The position numbers and the translations under genes were made by a program. A stretch of 64,000 nt of DNA, from positions 10,613-74,612 of the forward strand of contig JADKGE010000013.1 of the NCBI GenBank assembly GCA_016717115.1, in the 5' to 3' direction. The notes below the pieces were generated by a model. That model searched no databases. It was given only the letters and a program-made list of their open reading frames with translations, and had not been told where the DNA came from. Shown one piece after another: positions 58,698 to 64,000 of the stretch; the first letter of the stretch is position 1, and every line of letters starts with the position of its first letter. This DNA is from Actinomycetota bacterium. GTDB taxonomy: Bacteria > Actinomycetota > Actinomycetes > S36-B12.

Positions 58698-59653
58698 CGT
58701 CGCTCGCCGACCTGTCCCCCACCCGCGCCGTCGGCACGACCGACCTCACCGTTTCGCCGCTGTGCCTGGGCGGCAACGTGTTCGGCTGGACGTGCGATGC
58801 GCCGACGTCCGCCGACGTCCTGGACGCCTACGCAGCGGCGGGAGGCAACTTCGTCGACACCGCTGACTCCTACTCGTACTGGGTTCCCGGGCACGTGGGC
58901 GGGGAGTCGGAGTCGATCATCGGCGACTGGATGGCGGCGCGGGGCAACCGCGACGAGATGGTCATCGCCACCAAGGTCGGGAAGCATCCCGAGGCAGGCG
59001 GCACGTCGGCAGCCAACGTCGCGGCGTCCGTCGACGGCTCGCTGCGACGGCTGCGCACGGATCGCATCGACCTGTACTACGCCCACCTCGACGACGACTC
59101 GGTCGCTCTCGAGGAGACCCTCGGCGCCCTCGACGCGGCCGTGCGGGCGGGCAAGGTCAGGTACGTCGCCGCGTCGAACTTCTCGGCCGCCCGCCTCCAG
59201 GAGGCGCTGGGCATCTCGGGGCGCGACGGCTTGGCCCGCTTCGAGGCGATCCAGAACCAGTACCACCTGATGCACCGCACGGACTACGAGGGCGAGGTCG
59301 CCGAGGTGGTGGCGGCCCACGGGCTTGCGAGCTTCCCGTTCTACGCCCTCGCGCGCGGGTTCCTCACCGGCAAGTACCGTGCAGGGGGCACCATCGACAG
59401 CCCGCGCGCCGTGGCCGTGGAGCAGTACGCCGGTGAACGGGGCGACCGCGTGCTCGACGCTCTCGAAGCCCTCGCTCAGGCGCACCACTGCACGATGGCC
59501 GAGGTCGCCCTAGCGTGGCTGCTCCATCAGCCGACGGTCACCGCTCCCATCGCCAGCGCCCGCAGCGTCGAGCAGTGGGACGGCATCGCCGGCTGCGCGT
59601 CGGTCTCCCTGGGCACCGAGGATCTCGCGGTCCTCGACGAGGCGTCCGCCTGA
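58694..59653 (+). CDS. Aldo/keto reductase
   Basis: A 319-residue NADPH-dependent oxidoreductase of the AKR superfamily. Catalytic Asp and Tyr lie in VDTADSYSYW, Lys in VIATKVGKHP and His in YYAHLDDDS. NADPH-binding residues near the C-terminus are in VTAPIASARSVEQWD. The type matches the YajO/YghZ-like group with unknown carbonyl substrate. Coupled to trmB by ATGA. Confidence 0.9.
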   Translation: MTSLADLSPTRAVGTTDLTVSPLCLGGNVFGWTCDAPTSADVLDAYAAAGGNFVDTADSYSYWVPGHVGGESESIIGDWMAARGNRDEMVIATKVGKHPEAGGTSAANVAASVDGSLRRLRTDRIDLYYAHLDDDSVALEETLGALDAAVRAGKVRYVAASNFSAARLQEALGISGRDGLARFEAIQNQYHLMHRTDYEGEVAEVVAAHGLASFPFYALARGFLTGKYRAGGTIDSPRAVAVEQYAGERGDRVLDALEALAQAHHCTMAEVALAWLLHQPTVTAPIASARSVEQWDGIAGCASVSLGTEDLAVLDEASA

Positions 59654-59660
59654 CACCGGC

Positions 59661-60227
59661 ATGAGCCTCTTCGTCGCCGTGCGGCCTGATCTCGGGGCGA
59701 TCGACCACCTCGACGAGGCCATCGACCGCGTCCGGCGCGAGCCGAGGGCCCGCGACCTGCACTGGCAGCCCATGGCGCGCTGGCACGTGACCATGGCGTT
59801 CCTCGGCGACGTCGACGACGAGCGGGTCGAGCACGCAGCCGAGGCGTTGTCCGACGTGGCGCCGGCGCTGCCGCCCGTCGCGGTGCGGCTCCACGGCTCC
59901 GGCGCCTTCGGACGCCAAATCGTGTGGGTGGGGGTCTCGGGACGCACGGACGCCGAGGGTGAGGCCTTCACCCGGGTGGCGCGCATACTGCAATCTGCCC
60001 TCCGCGGTCGGGGCTTCGCCTTCGAACGGCGGCCCTGGCGCCCGCACCTGACGGTCGCGCGGACACGCGGAGCGGACGCGCGACCGTGCGTCTCGCTGCT
60101 GGAGTCGTACTCCGGGCCAGTGTGGCCGATCGCCGAGCTCCTGCTCGTGCAGTCTCAGGGGGGCCCGGCACCCACGCACACCGTGGTCCACCGAGTTAAC
60201 GGAGCCTCGCCTGAGGAGACGCGGTGA
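59661..60227 (+). CDS. thpR: RNA 2',3'-cyclic phosphodiesterase (2H family)
   Basis: A 188-residue 2H phosphoesterase with both HxTx motifs: RWHVTMAFLG and RPHLTVART. ThpR opens 2',3'-cyclic phosphates on RNA ends. Length is normal. The stop overlaps the Nudix GTG start by 4 nt. Confidence 0.92.
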   Translation: MSLFVAVRPDLGAIDHLDEAIDRVRREPRARDLHWQPMARWHVTMAFLGDVDDERVEHAAEALSDVAPALPPVAVRLHGSGAFGRQIVWVGVSGRTDAEGEAFTRVARILQSALRGRGFAFERRPWRPHLTVARTRGADARPCVSLLESYSGPVWPIAELLLVQSQGGPAPTHTVVHRVNGASPEETR

Positions 60228-60733
60228 GTGACCTGCTTGTCATTGGCGTTCAGGGTCATGGCGGTCAGGTGATCAAGCGCGCCGCAGTGAAGGGCGTTAT
60301 CAGGTCCGGCGAGGGGCTGCTCATGATCCACTCACCCACCATCGGCGACTACAAGTTCCCTGGCGGTGGACGGCGCGACGGGGAGACGGACGAGTTGGCC
60401 CTCGCGCGCGAAGTGGGCGAGGAGTGCGGCAGGGCCCTCAACGGGTTCGGAGAGCTCCTCGTCACGGTCGTCGAGCATCGTCAAGACGCCTTCGAACCTG
60501 GGGCACGGTTCGAGATGGAGTCCCGCTACTACGCATGCACCGTGTCTGACCGGCGTGGGGACCTGGTCCTGGACGAGTATGAGGCGACCTTAGGGCTGAC
60601 TCCGGTCACGGTGCCCGCGGACATCGCTCTCCGAGCGAACGAGGCCGTCATGCGCACAGATCACCCTCCTGCCTGGACGGCACGAGAGACGCAGGTCCTG
60701 CGCTGGCTGACGGAAGGCGGCCTCGTCCGCTGA
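60224..60733 (+). CDS. Nudix hydrolase
   Basis: A 169-residue Nudix protein. The box is GGGRRDGETDELALAREVGE followed directly by ECG, matching G-x5-E-x7-RE-x2-EE-x-G. The N-terminal 20 residues (LLVIGVQGHGGQVIKRAAV) and C-terminal helix (WTARETQVLRWLTEGGLVR) are outside the domain. Substrate unknown. Last gene of the 57283-60733 run. Confidence 0.9.
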   Translation: MSDLLVIGVQGHGGQVIKRAAVKGVIRSGEGLLMIHSPTIGDYKFPGGGRRDGETDELALAREVGEECGRALNGFGELLVTVVEHRQDAFEPGARFEMESRYYACTVSDRRGDLVLDEYEATLGLTPVTVPADIALRANEAVMRTDHPPAWTARETQVLRWLTEGGLVR

Positions 60734-60760
60734 CGTCGCCTGCCCAGCGCCATCCGGGGG

Positions 60761-62137
60761 TCAGGTCCCGGTCGCCACCTGCCGGTGCGTGACGGTGCGA
60801 TCGCGACCGGCCTCCTTGGCCTCGTAGAGTGCCGCGTCGGCATCCCGAAGGACCCGATCGGGCGTCGAGTCGGGCCGCACCATCGCCACCCCGATGCTGA
60901 AGCTGCACGCCAGGTCGATGCCGTCGACCAGCAGCGGCTCGGACATGGCCGAGCGGATCTTCTCCGCCACGATCTCGGCATCGCCCGGTCCCCTGACTCC
61001 GTGCAGGACGACGACGAACTCGTCCCCACCGAGGCGTGCGACCACGTCCCGTTCGCGCACGGAACTGCGGATGCGCGTGGCGATCCTGCGCAGAACGTCG
61101 TCGCCGATCGCGTGGCCGTAGGTGTCGTTGATCTCCTTGAAGTAGTCGACGTCGCAGTACAGGACGGCGTGCTGGTCGCCGTTGCGTCGGCTCTCGGCGA
61201 GGAGCTGCTCCATCCGCTCGATCAGCGACAGCCTGTTCACCAGGCCCGTCAGGTCGTCACGCGTGCCCCGTTCGGCGAGCCGCTGCGTGTGCACGAGTTC
61301 GTCCACGTCGCGCATGCCGACGACGACGCTGTTGCTGTGACTGCCCTGCTCGTGCACGCGGGTAGCACTGACGCTCATCCATCGGTAGGCACCGTCGCGC
61401 TGACGCATGCGAGCGATCACGGGATGCTCGGCCCCCGGCTGCAGTGCGATCACGTCGTCGCCCGTGGCGGCGACCTCGCGGATGGCAGCGACGACGTCCC
61501 AGTCATCCGGATGAACGAGGTCGGTGATCACGGAACCGATGAGCTCGTCCACGGACCAGCCCAGCGAACGGGTCACCGTCGGCGCCACCCACGTGGCCCG
61601 GCCCGCAGCGTCCGCGAAGTAGACGAGGTCGGAGGCGTTCTCGGCGAGCAGCCGGAACCTCCGCTCGCTGCGCGACACCTCGTGCAGCGACCCTCGTCGC
61701 GCGCTCACGTCCCGCCAGGTGACGCTGATCCCATCACCGGCCGTCGAGACCCGAACGTCGAACCAGCGTCCGTCCGCGCCGGGGATGTCGGCCGAGATCG
61801 GGACGAACACGCCAGTCCGGGTGGCCTCATCGACCATCCGGACGCAATCGGCGTGCAGTGCGGCGCAGTCGATGTCGGGAACCAGGTCCAGCACGTCGCG
61901 GTCGAGGACGTCGTCCAGATCGCTCCCGATCTGCTCGCACGCGGCGCGATTGGCGTCGACGCACCTGAAGTCGACGATCCGACCCGTCTGGTCACGCGCG
62001 GCCGTGGCGATCAGGTAGGGATCGGGCAAGCCGTCGAAGGCCAGGCGCAGGCGCTCGGCCGTCGCCCGCGAATGGAGCGGCGGCGCGAACGGATCCAGAT
62101 CCGTTCGCGCCGCCGCCGCGGAACGCTCAGCCCTCAC
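60761..62137 (-). CDS. PAS-PAS diguanylate cyclase
   Basis: A 458-residue soluble protein with two PAS domains (about 25-150, LRLAFDGLPDPYLIATAARD; and about 160-285, RFRLLAENASDLVYFADAAG) and a GGDEF domain (about 290-455; DVDYFKEINDTYGHAIGD, RLGGDEFVVVL). The active loop is intact, so c-di-GMP synthesis is predicted. No membrane helix. The GTG at 62137 is supported by a -10 box 6 nt upstream. Confidence 0.93.
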   Translation of the reverse strand: MRAERSAAAARTDLDPFAPPLHSRATAERLRLAFDGLPDPYLIATAARDQTGRIVDFRCVDANRAACEQIGSDLDDVLDRDVLDLVPDIDCAALHADCVRMVDEATRTGVFVPISADIPGADGRWFDVRVSTAGDGISVTWRDVSARRGSLHEVSRSERRFRLLAENASDLVYFADAAGRATWVAPTVTRSLGWSVDELIGSVITDLVHPDDWDVVAAIREVAATGDDVIALQPGAEHPVIARMRQRDGAYRWMSVSATRVHEQGSHSNSVVVGMRDVDELVHTQRLAERGTRDDLTGLVNRLSLIERMEQLLAESRRNGDQHAVLYCDVDYFKEINDTYGHAIGDDVLRRIATRIRSSVRERDVVARLGGDEFVVVLHGVRGPGDAEIVAEKIRSAMSEPLLVDGIDLACSFSIGVAMVRPDSTPDRVLRDADAALYEAKEAGRDRTVTHRQVATGT

Positions 62138-62143
62138 AGGGGC

Positions 62144-62149
62144 AGGGTA
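62144..62149 (-). promoter_or_regulatory. -10 box TACCCT, leaderless start at 62137
   Basis: On the minus strand TACCCT is 6 nt from the GTG of the PAS-GGDEF gene. It overlaps the region just before the upstream gene's stop (62156). Confidence 0.55.
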
Positions 62150-62155
62150 TGCCCG

Positions 62156-62716
62156 TCAGGCCACCGTGACCGGTGTCTTCGGTTCGAACACGGGCGCGTC
62201 GTCGGGCGTCTTGCCAAGGTGACGGAAGCCGAGGATCGCGAGGACGAGGAGCAGCGCGGCCGCCACCCAGAGCACCCAGGCCGCGATGACGGCGATGGTG
62301 CCGAACGTCCAGAAGGCGTAGGCGTTGAGGAGCATGCCACGCAGGGTCTCGCCCATGAAGAGGGTCTGGCGCTGCCCGGCGAGGGTCTCGTCGGTGCTGC
62401 CGCCGGCCATCCACTCGCCACTGATCTCTGAGTAGGTCTTTCCGTCGGCGATACCGGCGACATGGACGCCGATCAGGTCGGAGTACGCCTTCGCGAGCGG
62501 GCCGTCGGTGACCGACTGCCCCGCGTACTGGGCGAGGTCCGGCGGGAGGGAGGCGGCGTCCGCCGAGAAGCTGATCTTCTGAGCGGTGAGCTCGCTGGTG
62601 ACGGTGCTGTGGGCGAAGTTGCCTCCCCACATGAGCAGGATGCCCGCGATGGCAAGTACGACGGCGACGATGAGGCCGGTGACCGACAGGATCCTGTCGA
62701 GACTGCGACGGCGCAT
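62156..62716 (-). CDS. Membrane protein of unknown function
   Basis: A 186-residue protein with two membrane helices near the N-terminus (VTGLIVAVVLAIAGILLMWGG) and after residue 125 (WTFGTIAVIAAWVLWVAAAL running into LLLVLAILGF). The extracytoplasmic loop between holds FADG-like KISFSADAASLPPDLAQYAG, a pattern seen in actinobacterial proteins often mislabelled LigA. The ATG at 62716 has a GGAGGA ribosome site. A DosR-like box lies about 120 nt upstream. Confidence 0.78.
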   Translation of the reverse strand: MRRRSLDRILSVTGLIVAVVLAIAGILLMWGGNFAHSTVTSELTAQKISFSADAASLPPDLAQYAGQSVTDGPLAKAYSDLIGVHVAGIADGKTYSEISGEWMAGGSTDETLAGQRQTLFMGETLRGMLLNAYAFWTFGTIAVIAAWVLWVAAALLLVLAILGFRHLGKTPDDAPVFEPKTPVTVA

Positions 62717-62835
62717 GTTCTTCTTCCTCCGAGTGGCGCACATGGGTGACGGGCGCCTGTTGTCCGTGGCCGGTTGCCACTAGTTGAAGCATCTACTACT
62801 TAGTCGGCGGTGATCGTCACCCAAGGGCCCGACTC

Positions 62836-62855
62836 TGCGGGTCTTTCGTCCCGAA
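62836..62855. promoter_or_regulatory. DosR-like box
   Basis: TGCGGGTCTTTCGTCCCGAA agrees at 17 of 20 positions with the mycobacterial DosR consensus TTSGGGACTWWAGTCCCSAA. It is in the 171-nt spacer 120 nt upstream of the membrane-protein gene at 62156-62716 and just after the stop of the pentapeptide gene. Confidence 0.45.
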
Positions 62856-62887
62856 AAGTCCGGCCGCATCGCCGAAGCGGCGCCTCG

Positions 62888-63499
62888 TCAGTCGCTCGGT
62901 GCGCGCACGTCCAGGCCCATGGCCCCGGCCAGCTGCACCGCCTGGTCCCAGAGGATCACTGCGCCCCGCAGCCTGACGACGGTTGGATCGATGGTCGTCA
63001 GATCGGACCCCCGCAGATCGGCGCCGGCAAAGTTGGCACCGTCCAGCCACGCGCCGACGAGCTCGACCTGGCGCAGCGTGGTCCCCTCGCCGCGCACACC
63101 CGTCAGATCGACCTCCCGCATCCGGACGTCGGTGAAGTCCGCGCGGCGCAGGTCGGCTCCGGCGAGGCCGACGAAGGACCAGTCGCCGCCCGAGACGTGG
63201 AGGAGCGCGAACGTGCAGCGCTCGAATCGACTCCCGACGAACTTGCATCCGACGAAGGACGCCTCGAAGAACGAGCAGCGCTGGAAGGTGCAGTTGACGA
63301 ACGCAGCGTTCGCGTGGGCCGAGGCGTTGAACCGGACATCACGGAAGGTGCAGTCGGTGAACGTGGCGCCCTCGTCGACGGCATCCGTCATGTCGACGTC
63401 CACGAAGGCCACGCTCGAGTGGATCTCGCGCGAGATGTCCCGGCCCACCCAGTCCTCGCCCTGGACGAGCGACTCGGGCTCCTTCCCGTGGACGGCCAC
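62888..63499 (-). CDS. Pentapeptide-repeat protein
   Basis: A 203-residue protein. From about residue 45 to 165 it has A(D/N)LXX-type pentapeptides, for example FTDCTFRDVRFNASAHANAA, FVNCTFQRCSFFEASFVGCK and LAGADLRRADFTDV, giving a right-handed quadrilateral beta-helix of about six coils. Cys occupies several repeat positions. Some relatives (Qnr, MfpA) protect DNA gyrase; that is not established here. GTG start 5 nt after the dehydrogenase stop. Confidence 0.92.
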   Translation of the reverse strand: MAVHGKEPESLVQGEDWVGRDISREIHSSVAFVDVDMTDAVDEGATFTDCTFRDVRFNASAHANAAFVNCTFQRCSFFEASFVGCKFVGSRFERCTFALLHVSGGDWSFVGLAGADLRRADFTDVRMREVDLTGVRGEGTTLRQVELVGAWLDGANFAGADLRGSDLTTIDPTVVRLRGAVILWDQAVQLAGAMGLDVRAPSD

Positions 63500-63504
63500 C
63501 GTCC

Positions 63505-64000
63505 TCAGCCAGCGTGGGGATCGATGAGCATCTTCGGGCCCGGACCGGCGTCCGACGGGCGACGACCCGCGAGGATCGCGGCCGTCTCGGCCAGCGGCAC
63601 CGTCGCCGCCACCAGCGGACGAGGATCGACGCGCCCGCTCGCGAAGTACTCGATGACGCCCTGCATCGCTGGGGAGGCGGACAGGATGCCGACGGCGGTC
63701 ACGTCGGCCAGGACCATCAACCGCGTGTCGATCAGGCTCGGCTCGGACGCCAGTCCGATGTACACCACGCGCCCGCCCGGCTCCACCAGAGCGAGCGCAT
63801 CGGCAGGCACGGAGCTGTTGTTCGTCGCGTCGATCACCGAGTCGTAGATGCCCTCGATGCCCTCGTCGGAGAGGGTGGCGCGGCGGGCACCGAAGGACCG
63901 CGCCATCGCCAGTGTCTCCTCGTGGTGCCCGACGACGTCGACGTCGGCGCCCTGTGCCACGGCGAACTGCACGGCCAGCAGCCCGATCGTCCCCGAGCCC
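63505..64000 (-). CDS. Zinc-type alcohol dehydrogenase, 5' end cut by window
   Basis: The frame runs off the end of the window. What remains is the Rossmann half of a medium-chain dehydrogenase/reductase: the end of GSGTIGLLAVQFAVAQGADV, VDVVGHHEETLAMARSFGAR, SVIDATNNSSVPADALALV and GGRVVYIGLA, finishing MLIDPHAG. The catalytic zinc domain lies outside. The final GPGPKMLIDP matches sorbitol or threonine dehydrogenase-like members. Start not visible. Confidence 0.88.
   Translation of the reverse strand, partial: GSGTIGLLAVQFAVAQGADVDVVGHHEETLAMARSFGARRATLSDEGIEGIYDSVIDATNNSSVPADALALVEPGGRVVYIGLASEPSLIDTRLMVLADVTAVGILSASPAMQGVIEYFASGRVDPRPLVAATVPLAETAAILAGRRPSDAGPGPKMLIDPHAG

Noticed and set aside
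60785..62431. 548-codon plus-strand open frame
   Set aside because: Antisense to the PAS-GGDEF gene, with His/Asp/Val-rich composition and no motif.

Overview
The window is high-GC DNA with dense genes, short spacers and many ATGA/GTGA start-stop overlaps. It carries several marker families of Actinomycetota: a WhiB regulator, the CysO-CysM-Mec sulfur-carrier set, DUF3039, DUF3618 and DUF2017 proteins, a GTP-type PEP carboxykinase, and many promoters whose -10 box lies 6-7 nt from the start codon (leaderless mRNAs). I call it a chromosomal segment of an unnamed high-GC actinobacterium. The block 31638-37545 (rdgB, rph, MBL phosphodiesterase, murI, cysM, cysO, mec, DUF2017, clpS) follows the order of Mycobacterium tuberculosis Rv1341 back to Rv1331. 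No plasmid, phage or IS hallmark was seen.

Layout. 1-2900: end of a GGDEF protein, an 850-nt stretch without a recognised gene, a lone Flp pilin and a decayed DUF4143 ATPase. 2868-9493: secreted protein, ODP (flavodiiron-like)-GGDEF protein with a frameshift, a beta-propeller/MoaD pair, an ABC ATPase stub, a FUSC-like membrane protein and a secreted protein. 9563-13484: histidine kinase, response regulator, glycosidase-like lipoprotein. 13491-17258: membrane protein and an inositol-type catabolic pair divergent from its LacI regulator. 17275-21981: tRNA-Lys, a SAM-I riboswitch driving a threonine-synthase-like enzyme plus a MoaD-like carrier, sulfotransferase, GroES-like and DUF3618 proteins. 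22017-25971: CbiMNQO metal transporter, Bcp peroxiredoxin, PhyH-type dioxygenase. 26056-30813: a 1585-residue surface protein with a VWA domain and DUF5979-type repeats. 31092-37545: tRNA-Leu, HIT protein, then the conserved block above. 37614-50325: class V aminotransferase, GH18 chitinase-like protein, DacB, IclR regulator, HdeD, polar amino-acid ABC transporter, MFS, DUF3039, thioredoxin, WhiB, ornithine carbamoyltransferase. 50391-57260: PckG, two hydrolases, PatB-like lyase, HMA protein, CsoR/CstR-family regulator, AhpD-like protein, MFS. 57283-64000: peptidase S51, TrmB, aldo/keto reductase, ThpR, Nudix, PAS-GGDEF, membrane and pentapeptide-repeat proteins, and a truncated alcohol dehydrogenase.

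The main theme is sulfur handled on small carrier proteins. Three CysO/MoaD-like proteins are encoded, each beside a different partner: a BNR beta-propeller (5724-7095), a ThrC-like PLP enzyme under a SAM-I riboswitch (18081-19742), and CysM with the JAMM protease Mec nearby (34887-36655). The riboswitch ties the ThrC/MoaD pair to methionine and SAM status rather than threonine. I therefore propose, as inference, that it makes homocysteine from O-phosphohomoserine and a carrier thiocarboxylate, in parallel with CysO/CysM cysteine synthesis. The carrier beside the propeller ends in Gly-Gly-Cys-Gly, so it would need trimming. A CstR-like repressor with a C-S lyase, and a class V aminotransferase, add further sulfur-linked genes.
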